The translations under genes and the position numbers were made by a program. Positions 12,296 through 24,683 of a stretch of 64,000 nucleotides of DNA are shown here, piece by piece. Below the pieces are notes generated by a model that worked only from the letters and a program-made list of their open reading frames with translations, was not told the DNA's origin and did no database searches. The stretch's first letter is position 1, and every line of letters begins with the position of its first letter. The stretch spans positions 42,025,473 to 42,089,472 of the forward strand of contig NC_132881.1 of the NCBI RefSeq assembly GCF_030463535.1. Reading direction: 5' to 3'. Origin of the DNA: Salminus brasiliensis. Lineage: Eukaryota; Chordata; Actinopteri; Characiformes; Bryconidae.

Positions 12296-12830
12296 GGAGT
12301 TAAGACTCAGACTTCCACCTCAGAGACTTGAGAATTACCTTGTTATCTGCACTTTAGAGACTTGAGACCTGACTCAGACCTCAGAGACTGAAGACTGAAA
12401 GACTCGCTCCTTAAGGAGTCAAAACTTGACTCAGATCCACTTCAGAGACTCTGGCCTTGAATCAGTCACCCCAATAACTCAATAGTTGGCTCAGACTCAC
12501 ACCCTAGAGAGATGAAACTTGGCTCAGACTTGCACCCCATGAACTTGATACATGGCTCAGACTTGCACCTCAAAAACTCTTGAATGGGCCCACACCTCAA
12601 AAACTTCAGAAGCAGTCTTAATTCAACTTAGAAAGACTTGCCACTTCACTTAGACTGGCATATGAGAAACTTCACTTATGAGAAACAGACTTCCCTAACA
12701 CTTTAGACACTTTAGACTTCGCTCAGACTCTTCATCTCAAAGACTCGAGACTTGATTCAGATTCACATCCCAGACACTCCCGAATTAATTCAGATTTACA
12801 CCTCAGAGACTGCAGACTTGATCTGGGCTT
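12296..12830. repeat. Degenerate relative of the 55-bp satellite
   Basis: It carries repeated 'cacctcagagacttgagac' and 'gactcagac' words, the same vocabulary as the array at 5160-8700, but strongly diverged. It lies on the other side of GPCR exon 1. Confidence 0.7.
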
Positions 12831-15800
12831 GAGAAATGACTCATGAACATCTCTGATATAAAGCATGTGGGTGACCCATGAAAGTCCTAGCAGTCTATAA
12901 AACCGTGTTTGTGTGTGTGTGTGTGCATGCACATATCTGTGTGTGTTTACACAGCGCAGATTAGCTAAGTCTATCATTAAAGTAACCTATTAGAAGAATC
13001 ACACATATATACAGTTTCTGCATATCTACATATAGTTGTCTGCATTATCTCTGCTTTCACCCCCCCCACACACACACACAAACACACACACAGAGACACA
13101 CACAGAGAGACACAGATACATCCATATGCACTGTAAATACATGTCATACTATATCATCCGTGGTTTTGCCTCAACATAATCCCTCTTAACACATGTATTC
13201 TACGTTAAGCGTGTACAGTACATACAGCCTGTACAGTTACATGTTCCCCTGCCTTTGTTAGATTCCTCAAAGAATGGCCCAGATCTACAGTTGCACAACC
13301 ACTGGAATCTTTAATGCATTTAATAGCATCATTAGGACCTTACTCTCTTAATGCACTTCCAGCCATGCAGCCATGTCCCTTCACCACACATGGTTATTTC
13401 AGGCCTTTGGTTGGAAAACCTCTTTAGAGGGCAGGGAAAGTGTTCTGCAGGGAAGAAAGACCCCTCTTACAGTCCACATGGTTTCCTTGAACCCCCTGAG
13501 GACGTTATGCAACAAAGTGCTGATGGCAAAAGCACTTAAGACATCCGTTGACGGCTAGAGCATGGTGTTCCCCCATGACAAAGAGAGAGAACGAGAGTAA
13601 TTACATAAGTGAATGTCTAGCAGTCAGCAGGCTGAGCTGCCTGCGGCGGTCTGACTGCATTAAAACTGACCAGTGTGTCACGATCATCTCTTTGCTTTCT
13701 ACCAAGTCTACTTACTGTACTCACAAAAACATCACTGATACACAGTGTATTGTGAAATAATGCTTTTCTTATTTTAAGGTGTGGGTAGTGCACTCTGTTC
13801 TCATATATAACAATATGAAATAGTTGAATAAAATAAATAAAATTAATTGTGTTTAACATGTGGCCATTTTTGATTGGCTGGTTAGCCCAATGCTTGTGTA
13901 ACAGATAGTTATCAGGTCAATGATAAAAGGTCAGGATCTCTGACTGAGAATTCCAGGGGTTGAAGTCACACCAGGCATCTTCGGAGCACCCAGGCTATTG
14001 CTCAGATGCTCTCTCTTCCTCTATATCGCTCTTATTTGCTCTGACCTTTCCTTTTATACTCTACAGGTAGTAGTATACATAGGCTTTATTCCTATATGGT
14101 TTATGTCTCTTCTATCTGTGCCTCTTTTAACATTATTACTTTATTCATTTATTGATTTTCCTACTGTATTATAACTCAGGTTATTGTGTGCCATTAATAA
14201 ATCCATCTGTGTGACCTTAAACCAATTTGTTGTTAAACGTACTGGTTTGCATCGTTCTACACTCCTTCCTCTTAATACTGTTAATAATTTGGGTGTTCAT
14301 GTTTGTGGTTATTTAGACAATACTTATATAATTGAATCTTTATGGAGTCAGATTTAGTCTGATGCCCAGTATTTTATTCAGGCATTTAACATTCCACCGG
14401 TAACCGCTTCTGGGCCACAGGAATAAAAAAACCCCCTACATTATGTATTTATTTATTCATTAATTCATTCATTTTTTATTGACAAATTTTCCATCTGCAC
14501 CATGTTTGTACCCATAAGTGAAAACGGAATACATTGGGTACTGCTCTTTTGTGTTCTACCATTTCCAAAGATTTTTAGGTTAGGGGGCTGTGAGGCCCAT
14601 AGCAAAACATTCAGCTGTTTAGGTAAGTCTAAACTATCCTATTTTCATTTTCAGCTTTGTCACAGATGGTGTGATGTTTGCTTCCAGACTTTGCTGATAT
14701 CTGATTTTAAATTGAATCCTTTCTTCCTCTACCAGTGAAATTCTGCACTCTTGTTTCTCCAAGCATACCTTTGCTAACTGCACCCTAAGAATTATATTTG
14801 AACTTAATTAGTCTACAGATAAATTCTTTATCTACATATATTCTACAGTGTAGTTATGGATAGATAAATATCCATGATAACATATGCAAATCATACTGAA
14901 AAAAAAAGTTTGATTTAAAAAGTTATTAAACATAGAAATAAATGTGCCAGGGGTAGCTAACTGGCTAATTTTCACCTGCAACCAAGACCTATTTATGGGA
15001 ATTGGGAATTGTCATTGACTTTTACACCACTGCTGTAAATACAAATAGCACTTTAAGCTTTCCCTGAGGAATATAAACATGCAAGACAAGCTGAAAGATA
15101 CAGAATCAGCATCTGTGGTGAAAGAAGCACATGGACTACACGGAGGTGGTACAGTGATATTACAGGATTTTACGGTAATATGACACTGGTTTTGCAGCGT
15201 TACACAGTTCTGAAGAGAGGTTTCATAGTGCAGTAGCGACGCTCTGGCTTGGAGTGGCAATGACAGAGACGCCATTCTCCCTATTACAGTCAGTGGAGCA
15301 TTCTGGAAGATCCTGAAGCTGATATTTTAAGATTAAATGGCTACATAATGTTGCTTTAAACCATCAAAACATTCAAAACAACAGACAAATTACAATCAGA
15401 CCAAAAAAAATGTGACAATCTACACTGTTGCAAATGTTTACAGATGTTCCAAAGATGTGCTGAGAAAACTGACCCCAGTCATTACTGTAGAGGTTCATCA
15501 CTTCATCAATGACCCCAATCAGCAGGATTGAGGTTTGTTAGTGATAATATTTAACCTCATTCTAATGAGATCATGAGCAGGTTCAAACTCATCATCCATG
15601 GTCAGGATCTCATTAGAATACAACAGCTGGTGTAAAGATGCTCAGATGCGGATGGCAGGGTTTACACCAAGGCTACAACGCCTAGAAAAAGCACCCTGCT
15701 GGTTTAAACATCATGCAGAATTCATTTAGTTGAGATCAAAGACTGAGATTTGTAAACAGGGAGCTTGATGAGTCTCATTAAGCGCAGTGTGGTGTGTACT

Positions 15801-15854
15801 CTAAGCCTGGAGATAAGGGCCACTGATGACTGCTGTAGACTGCTTGTGTGTATT

Positions 15855-15892
<38 letters not shown>

Positions 15893-16439
15893 TGTGTGTT
15901 TGTGTATGCAGGGCACTAAAAGGGTAGGTGGATTAGAATGAAGCAAGGGCTCCAAAGAGACCCATAAGGGCCCACAAAGATCATGTGTTTTATGTGATTT
16001 TTAGACTGAAGGGTGGAACCATAGTAATGATCCTATAAGAATTCTGTAATAATGTCTATAATGTCAAAAGCAAAAACAGTGGAACCATGGCTGACTGACA
16101 AATGCAAATGCAGTGTAGCCGATGAACCAACTTATAGTTCTGACAGAGGTTACATGCAGAGCAAAAAGACAGCATGTCCCAAAAAACCTCTTCATAAACA
16201 TCAGTAGTGCTAGTTTTAACCCTGCAGGAGACATTTAAAGGGCCCATATACTACAGTTTTACTAAATTTCCATCATTTTAATTTCTTTGAGGTCCAGATT
16301 TTTTTCCAGACTCTTTTTATCCCTTAAAATTAAACAGGCTGGTTCTGTTACTTTAAGATCGTTATGAGATAAATGAGCTCTGTCCTGATTGGCTGTCCTT
16401 TATTGTGCTTTACTCAGAAATGAATTGAGCTGAAACGCT
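12831..16439. other. Intergenic stretch with microsatellites
   Basis: Contains (GT)n near 12907-12925, (CA)n and (ACAGAG)-like runs near 13066-13110, and (TG)n at about 15857-15902. No splice-compatible exon or protein family was recognised. Confidence 0.5.
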
Positions 16440-16930
16440 CCAGAGAACTGTGCTTTGGGTCACCGTTATGTTGCATTACCCAACACCTCTTCAGCTTGAG
16501 GTCATGAATTGCTGCCCTCACATTCTCCTGAAAATGCAGCCACAAACCATGATGCTCCCTCCACCATGCTTCACAGTTGGGATGATGTTTTGGTCTCTCC
16601 TAGGGACATTAGCAACAGTCCTGATTTTTTATTTTTCAAGTTTACACAAGTTGGGAGTTGTCTAATCATGGTTTGTTGTCCTCACAGATCTTTAGCTATA
16701 CTTTAGTAGCCTTTTCCAGCTCCAAGGTGTCTTCTGAAAGCTGTTTGGCAGGGTGTACACTTACCAGTCTATCTTAAGAAGAATTGAGTTGCCTTTCTTT
16801 AATAGTTAAAGAACATGTGAAACCCACATCTCCAATCTCATCTCCTTAATTGGAACCCCTTTTTCTAATTAGCTATTGGAGAAGTAAGTAACACAGAGCT
16901 TCACTTACTTTTTCTAGTCTGCACTGTGGA
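16440..16930 (-). mobile_element. Tc1/mariner-like remnant
   Basis: The words 'accatgatgctccctccacc' and 'atgcttcacagttgggatga' are typical of the antisense strand of fish Tc1-like transposase genes (HGGGS region). No intact frame remains and the ends are not clear. Confidence 0.5.
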
Positions 16931-17040
16931 TGTTTACTTGTTGTGCTCAACAAAGACACAAACAGTACAACTGTGGATTTGTTATTAGTTTAGTTAGATT
17001 TATTAGTTAGTGTTTATCTGTATCTGTGAATTAGATAACA

Positions 17041-17151
17041 ATAATGTATTACTTAGTAACTACAGGGACCTCTGTACAAACTGGTGGGGCTCTTCTCTGG
17101 TAATAGAAGTTTGTAAAAACACTGATGATCCATAGGCTTTTTAAGGGGTTC
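17041..17151. repeat. MITE core, second copy
   Basis: Shares 'agtaactacagggac' and 'tggtaatagaagtt' with 50-178 and ends 'ttttaaggggtt'. Confidence 0.45.
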
Positions 17152-17849
17152 AAACAATCAATATTTGTTGAATACTGACTATGAAAGTGTGGCCTTAATT
17201 ATCACAAATTCCAAACTGCTACCACAAATGATATTGTGATATAGAACATGTTGTGATATGAACGTGCTGTATGTGCCCCCATTTCTTCCACATGAAGATG
17301 TCCAAACAGAGGACAGCTGCAGCCCGCATGATATAGCTGCATTTCCTGAGTTCAAGGTACATTTGTTGCTATAGTGACACAAGCTCTGTGTGCTGATTTT
17401 TTTTTTATCCTTGGACAACAGATTCAGAAAGGTTTGCAATTTTACTCACTGTGTATTTACCCATCAAAGCAGCCTGTCCGATGTCCAGTATGTACACTGT
17501 AAAAAAATTAAATGAAATAAAAGCCTGTGTCATTTACGAGACAGGGGTGGTTCTCTGTATGAAATGAACACTGATCAGACTCCCAGTAACAGATCAACCA
17601 CATCTTAGTGATGGAGCAGCATCTAAACATTCAGTAGATCATCAAGAGACTTTTACTGAAGACGTCTACTGAATTCAGCTGTTCTTCACTGTATTTGGAG
17701 AGTCCAGGTTCTGTAGATGTTCACCTGAGAAATCACTGATCATCTAACAGCTCTAATACAGACCATCTAAACATCCTCAACCAGCTGATATAGACCTGCT
17801 ACTGACACCAGTCTGGAACTGGAGCTAAACTGGATTAGGTTTGTAAAGC

Positions 17850-18565
17850 TTGTAAAGGGCCAGAGTGAGAATTAGGTTTTGGGTTGGGGTTAAGTTTAGG
17901 ATTAGGGCCAGGATGAGGGTTGAGATTAGGTTTTGAGTTGAGGTTAAGGTTAGGAGTAAGACCAGGGTTAGGATTAGGTTTGGGGTGGGGTTAAGGTTAG
18001 GATTAGGGTCAGGGTCAGGGTTAGGATTAGGTTCTGAGTTGAGGTTAAGGTTAGGATTAGGGCCAGGGTTAGGATTAGGTTTTGGGTTGGGGTTAAGGTT
18101 AGGATTAGGGCCAAGATGAGGGTTGGAATTGGGTTTTGGATTGGGGTTAAGGTTAGGATTAGGGCCAGGATGAAGGTTAGGATTAGGTTTTGGGTTGAGA
18201 ATAAGGTTAGGATTAGGGCCAGGATCTGGGTTAGGTTTTGGGTTGGGGTTAAGGTTAGAATTAAGACCAGGGTTAGGATTAGGATTAGGGCCAGGATGAG
18301 GGTTAGGATTCAGTTTTGGGTTAAGGTTAGGATTAGGGCCAGGTTTAGGATTAGGTTTTGAGTTGGGGTTAAAGTTAGGATTAGGGCCAGAATGAGGGTT
18401 AGGATTAGGTTTTTGGTTGAGAATAAGGTTAGGATTAGGGCCAGGGTTAGGGTTCGGTTTTTGGGTAAGACTGGGTTAGGTTTTGGGTTGAGGTTAAGGT
18501 TAGGATTAGCACCAGGATGAGGATTAGGATTAGATTTTGGGGTTGAGGTTAAGGTTAATAATAGG
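17850..18565. repeat. Minisatellite with telomere-like words
   Basis: Units of roughly 48-54 bp are built from 'ggttaggattagggccagg' and 'ttaggttttgggttggggtt'. TTAGGG occurs but never as a clean hexamer array, so this is interstitial minisatellite DNA and not a telomere. Translated frames across it are repetitive artefacts. Confidence 0.85.
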
Positions 18566-19410
18566 AACTCTGATCTTTCTCAACAAGTGATGTCTTGCCA
18601 TCCTTCTTTATAATAGAGAGTGCTCCAGTGTGGCCAAATGTGATATCAAATATGAGACCCTTCTTATGAGTACTTCATGGGTCTACAAAGACCAACATTC
18701 AAATTACACAACACCAGAGGATTGCAGCCAACACAAACATCAACATAACAACATACACTCTAAATGCTATACAAAGCTTAACCCCTGGGATCCTGTATGT
18801 AAGCCCACACTTTCGTCACTCTTATAACGACTTACTATCATACTGTCAATAGTTTCTGCATTACGATAAAAAAAAACCTAGGGTTAAATGGGGTTAGAAC
18901 TGTAAGAACTTGTTCTCCAATGCTTATCAAATTACTTCAGAAATACCTATCAAGTTAGAATGGCTCAGAAAACACTACATAACATAAAAAAGGGGCACAT
19001 CACACATTTGGAATCCCAAATGACCTAGTATGAAAGGCCCAACAAACAAGCACAACCTATTCTTTCTGTAAACAGAAAGACCCTACAGAAGAATGTGGAG
19101 TATTTCGGAAATGACAGCATCAGGGCTTTACGAAGAAGATCCTATGAACCTCCCAGCACATTGTTCCTGCAGGTAGGTTTGGACAGGTGTCAAGTGCCAA
19201 GTCATATCAAATGGAATTAGCCCTGAACATCTCTCCAGGCAGTGTCTTGCCTTTCTCCTTTACAGTGGAGAGCGCACCCATGTGGCCAATCATACACACC
19301 AATGAAACCACACAAAACAACAGTAGCAGGTAGATAAAATATTTTTTTCAACCAAGGTCATAACACACTACATTTATATGTAGATATCAGGAAACATATA
19401 TAACATAACA

Positions 19411-19456
<46 letters not shown>

Positions 19457-20886
19457 CATATATAACTACATAAGTACTACTGTTACCTGTACTGGTCGTT
19501 ATCTGTACTGTTACCTGTCCTGGTTATCAGAGGTACAGTTCCAAAAATGATTTAGCCTTCTCAGAAGGTCTAGAAGGCCCCGAGGGTTCCTCACTGCAGT
19601 TGATATAACGTAAATAACAGGTTATGATTTAGCCGCTCTGTGTAAACTCACTCAGAGTGACACTGACCTGACTGTCTCCCCAGAGACAGAGAGAGGAATC
19701 TGTTGTTGCTTTTGGAGGATTACGTGCTCCAAGCAGTGTATGTGTGATATAAACAATGTTTAATGGTTTTTAGAGAGAACTGACCCGGCGCCAGTCCATC
19801 CTGGAGCGAACTCAAATTCACTGTTGTGAAATATTCCTACCAACCCCAGAGCAAAAAAGAAGAAGAAGAAAATGCCTTTCTTTGTGCTTTTATAGTTCCT
19901 GAGTGTTTTGAGTCCTGTGGGAACACACTGCTGTGGCTGATGGAGGCAGACTGCTCCTTTTGTTAATGTAAAGACCTACTGTAAAATTCAGACAATTATA
20001 GGGAGTTCTTCTAGATTGTTATTTTTCTACCATGTGCTCCAGTGGAATTTGCCAGATGGCTCAGTTGTGGTGTGTGTGACCACAGCTTGTAGGTTTGAAA
20101 GTTAGCAGGCCATAAAAAACAGCAGATGAAATCCATTAAAGAAAGTAGCTCTAGCTCAGCGTGAGCTGTCTGTTAATAAACTTCACTGATTTGTCAATTC
20201 CATCTGTTTTCATCAAACCAGTGCTTGCTCTGTCATTTAACCCCTTACAGCATGTGGTTATTAATCAGTCATCATAGCTTCTACAGTGTGCAGAAACTAT
20301 TGTGAATGACTTTGGCTACCTTTTAGGTTCGCATATCTTGTGGAGGTCCCACAGGGTTCCAGTTTGGGGCCTATGAAACTGATGTTAACCCAAGAGGCTA
20401 AGAGGCACTGTATTCAGTAACTACAGGGACCTCTGTACAACCTGGTGGGGCTATTCCTAGGTAACAGAAGTTTGGTGGGCCATTGCCTGTTTAGGGGTTA
20501 ATAATGACAGTAATGTATATGAGAGTGAAGAAGTGTGGGCTCAAATACAGGGTCTTAAGAGAGCGGGGGGGGGGGGGGGGTTAAGAATTAATAAAGAATC
20601 TACTCAGTTCAGCGGCAATCTTAAAGCAGAGCTGACCTGGCAGAGAGTGGAAAGCTAATTATGTTTGCTGTACACACCGTGGCATTTCACACTCGTGTGC
20701 CATAAACTCAGTGGTTAGCTTTGGCAGATGGACAATGTTCCACCGTTCCCCATAAGCTAACTGTGGAAACAGAGAAACCAGGGGGATATAATGAAATTAA
20801 AGAGGGAAGAGGGACACTCCACAGACAGGAGAATAAGATGATCCTTCAAGATTATATCACTTGCCGTAAAATAGTGAAGGAGAGAG
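18566..20886. other. Intergenic stretch with TA and G tracts
   Basis: Holds a (TA)n run at about 19413-19455, a MITE core at 20400-20500 and a G-run at about 20565-20580. Two short segments (about 18576-18640 and 19210-19285) look alike on the minus strand. No gene is supported. Confidence 0.5.
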
Positions 20887-21106
20887 ACTGTGAGGGAGGA
20901 GAGAGGAGTTAGGGAGAGAGAGAGGGACTGTGAGGGAGGAGAGAGGAGTTAGGGAGAGAGAGAGGGACTGTGAGGGAGGAGAGAGGAGTTAGGGAGAGAG
21001 AGAGGGACTGTGAGGGAGGAGAGAGGAGTTAGGGAGAGAGAGAGGGACTGTGAGGGAGGAGAGATGAGTTAGGGAGAGAGAGAGGGACTGTGAGGGAGGC
21101 TATTGT
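20887..21106. repeat. 40-bp tandem repeat, about 5.4 copies
   Basis: Units start with 'actgtgagggagg' at 20887, 20927, 20967, 21007, 21047 and 21087, exactly 40 bp apart and nearly identical. Confidence 0.95.
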
Positions 21107-21744
21107 TGATGTTGGCTCTGCCTGGAACATTTGTGTGGAGATTCCATTCCCACATGGCCTTTGGCAGCACCTCTGGGTCAGACGTTTCATAGACACTGAG
21201 GAATTTTTTATGTTGTTGACTGCAGAAGTCCTGAGCCTTTGAAATTTAGCATTTATTTTGACATTAAACAGACCAATTCTCAGATTTCAGATCACAACCC
21301 AGTTCTAGGGCAGACCAGGTTATCTGACCTAATAATGCATAATGTAGGCAGAGCATACATCATTGCGGTTACATGAAAATCTTTTATATCCAAAACTGCA
21401 GCTTTACAAGAGAAGGGGGAAAACTTCTTAGCTTTCAATAGAAGTCAAGGTAAATAGATTTAATCCCATTTTGGATCATTTCTATTGGTCATATAATGAA
21501 TTATTATTATTACAGCAAAAACAGCAATACTTTATTTTAAGCCATTCTTTGTAGATTATTCATAAATTATTAACAGTATATCAGAGTATCAGTAACACAC
21601 ACAGAATATCAGTGCAGTAACAGCAGTAACGCATCTGAATACACTGAGGTAAAGACCCTGAAGATGTTCTGTTGATGCTTTACTGATATTCAGTAGATTT
21701 ACTGTATATCTGGTACATCAAGTAGACTTAATACATTACTTCCC

Positions 21745-21865
21745 CAGCCTTGCCCAAAATCTAACCCTAACCTCAACCCAGAACCTAATCCAAAGCCTCA
21801 TCCTAACCTCAACCCAAGTCCTAACCATTATCCTGGTCCTCGTCCTAACCCTAACTGCCATTCAG
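21745..21865. repeat. Inverted relative of the telomere-like minisatellite
   Basis: 'cctaaccctaacctcaaccc' and similar words are the reverse complement of the 17850-18565 repeat, here only about two units long. Confidence 0.7.
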
Positions 21866-22076
21866 AATACGCCCTCCCCTCATAGCAGACTGTCCTGAGC
21901 AGCTATCAATCAACCAGCTAAAGGAAGAGGAGAAACGGTCTGAGACAGCAAACCAAGTTGATCTGTTTAGAATCAGATCCGTTGTGTGTGAGTGTGGCCA
22001 TTTGTACAGTATGTGCTTCATCAGATTAACCAGGCAGGAACAGCAACGTCGAGCAGATGTCTGTGTTTATGTGGTG

Positions 22077-22411
22077 GGGGGGGGGGGGGGGGGGGGTTAA
22101 TTAGCATTTGCCCGCTCTGTGCTCTGTGGGAGTATGTGTTCACTGGCCCCTTCACCCCCATGACTTCGGTCCAGCAGGAGAGAGTATGTGGTGGGGAGTC
22201 ATGCATGGGAGGGCCCTCTGATGTGTGTGTGTGTGAGGCCTAATGGAATGTGGGAGGCAAAGAGAGAGAGAGAGAGACAGAAAGAGAGAGAGAGAGAGGG
22301 AGAGAGAGGCCCTCTAACAGTACGTCACTGGATTATAGCAACCGTACGGATGATAGGTGGCATTGGAACTGCTGATCTGCCAACCTTTACTAACCTTTTA
22401 TTACATGGCTC

Positions 22412-22455
<44 letters not shown>

Positions 22456-22480
22456 AAGAGAGGGAGAGAGAGTGTGTGTG
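22077..22480. repeat. Poly(G) and (GA)n microsatellites
   Basis: A G-run lies at about 22076-22096, (GA)n at about 22260-22310, and a (GA)n then (GT)n run at about 22424-22490. The open frames over this stretch are simple-sequence artefacts. Confidence 0.9.
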
Positions 22481-23038
22481 TGTGTGTGAAGATGTGTCTG
22501 ATTTATTTATTAAATACACACATTGACTCTCACACATTCATTTTATTATAAGCACAAATACAGTACAACGCACATCCCTACAAAGCTACTTCACTGCAGT
22601 ATGATCATAAGATTATCTTCATAGCTTGGCAAAGCACTTCAGCGCAGAGGACGGATGTGTTCTGTCCTGCGGAATAGATAAACAACCCACGGAGAGAAAG
22701 AGAGAGAGAGCGGTACAGTAGAAGAAACAATAGAGAGCAGAGTAGCTGAGGGCTGCCACGTCTCTCAAAGAAACCTCAGCTGCAGGAGAGCAAACTACAG
22801 AGCCATCTAGTGAGGCATTTAAATAACTGCAGAGGCAAACACCTCAAAACTACATCCACACGGTGGTGCTTGTGTAGCGGAGAAAGGTTCGGTGCTCCAA
22901 ACTCCTCTGAGCGTCTGATAGTTCCCATCTTCTGATTCAGCACAAACATGTACATCTTCTGCTGCAGTACTGAAGGACACTGCTGACACCCCCGCCCTTG
23001 GAGTTCAGTAACAGTGAGCCTCATTCACACCGGTGCTG

Positions 23039-23274
23039 TTTGAGTGATGCGGTAGAAGGGCCTCTTTTAGTCCCATAAATGTTTCCATAAACAATCCACG
23101 TTTGTAATGGAGATGTATCAGTGTCAAAAAGCTCTTTTAAAGGTCTAAAGGACCTTCATGTCACTTCATGTAAAGGTTCTTTACCTCTTTAAAAGACCCT
23201 TCACACTCCCTCAGCTCCATTACAAACATGCTTCTTTATGGGACCAAAAAGGTTCTTGCATTGCATCACTCAAA
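23039..23274. mobile_element. Imperfect palindromic MITE
   Basis: The left end (tttgagtgatgc...gtcccataaa) is repeated inverted at the right end (tttatgggac...gcatcactcaaa). The whole 236 bp can fold on itself. No frame is present. Confidence 0.6.
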
Positions 23275-24537
23275 GAACCATTTAAAGCACATTAATGTTA
23301 AAGAGTGTATGATGTAGCACTGAGCACTGTTAACCATTAACTGTCTTTAAGAAGCACAAACTAGTGGTTTATTGAGGTCTTTTTGTTCATTAAAGCCTGA
23401 ATTAGACATTTCTTAATTCTGTACAAATCCCTAATAACTGCATTGTTGGCAGTGATGATGCAGACTAAACACTTACTTAATACTGTTAATTCTGTAATTA
23501 GTGATGAGTATATGAACCTATACACCTATGTATGTTACACATGTAAGAAGATTTTAGCTTAACCCTTTTTAAAAACAAAATCCTGATAAACTGAACGTGT
23601 GTATGTAACACATCCTCACATAACACATATTCTTTTTTTTGCAAACAAATACTTTTATAGGCATTGTGTTTAGTATTTTAGTCTCCAATTAGTAAAGAGT
23701 AGAGCCTTAATTTAATATATGGAACAATTACTAATGTATTAGTGATCATTAAACTTTATTTAATTAAACTTAATAAACTCACACAGAACCATGAACCTTG
23801 CATTGTCTAAAACCCACATAAATGAAACTGAAAATGAATCAGTTACACACTAAAACATGCAAATGTAGATAATATTTTTGCTCAATCATTGAAGTGGTTT
23901 ATTGTGCATTGTGCAAACCTGTACTAATAAATGTCATAATGAATAAAACAATGCAGAGTGAATAAAGAATTAAGAAATGTCAAATGAAGGCTTTGTTATG
24001 CAAAAACAGAGACCTTAATAAACCCCTCATTTGTGACCCCTACAATAGTGTCAAATACATATACAGTTAAAAAATAAGCAATAAAAAAGTGTACCAGAAA
24101 AAGCAAAAAAAAAAAAAGATCAGAAAAGGAGATCTATCTAAAAGTAGCTGCAGCAGTTCATAGAGTTTAGAGGTATGAAATTGTTGAGTGACACAAATTT
24201 GAGTGTTGGAGCTTCTTGAAATAAGTCCATGATTGCTGGTGCCTAGTAACTACTGGTAGATTTCAACACTCTCTTGAGATTTGAAGAACATGTTTGATAT
24301 TTTAATTTTTACAATGATCGTTGATGTGATATTAAATTGCCTAAACAAAGCAAAAGTCAGTGTGTTTTTCTTTCTTTCTTTTTTTTTGATAAGCCTCATT
24401 CTGATACGTAAAGTCATAAAAGTATGTGTTAATTATATGTAAGTATGCGGAGCACATCAACATTTCTGCTTGAATTATAGTATTTTGTTCTTGAGGATTC
24501 CAACATATTTGGAAATTGTTCCTGTAGAAAAAAAACA

Positions 24538-24538
<1 letters not shown>

Positions 24539-24570
<32 letters not shown>

Positions 24571-24608
24571 TAAAGAAAGAAGAAGAAGAAGAAGAAGAAG
24601 AAGAAGAA
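24539..24608. repeat. (AAT)n and (GAA)n microsatellites
   Basis: About ten AAT units are followed by about nine GAA units, directly downstream of the minus-strand GIMAP gene. Confidence 0.95.
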
Positions 24609-24683
24609 CACATAGAACATATTTCCACATCAGGTGTGCATGTTCTCATCTTATTTTGAAATTTTTTTTAATATTTACCTTGC

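Noticed and set aside
18116..18361. 81-residue plus-strand frame rich in VRIRAR
   Set aside because: It is a translation of the minisatellite.
17850..18565. True telomere or subtelomere
   Set aside because: No uninterrupted TTAGGG arrays; units are about 50 bp and diverged.
22021..22551. Frames over poly(G), (GA)n and (GT)n
   Set aside because: Peptides are simple-sequence artefacts.
24341..24649. 102-residue frame with poly(S) and poly(Y)
   Set aside because: It translates the (GAA)n and (AAT)n microsatellites.
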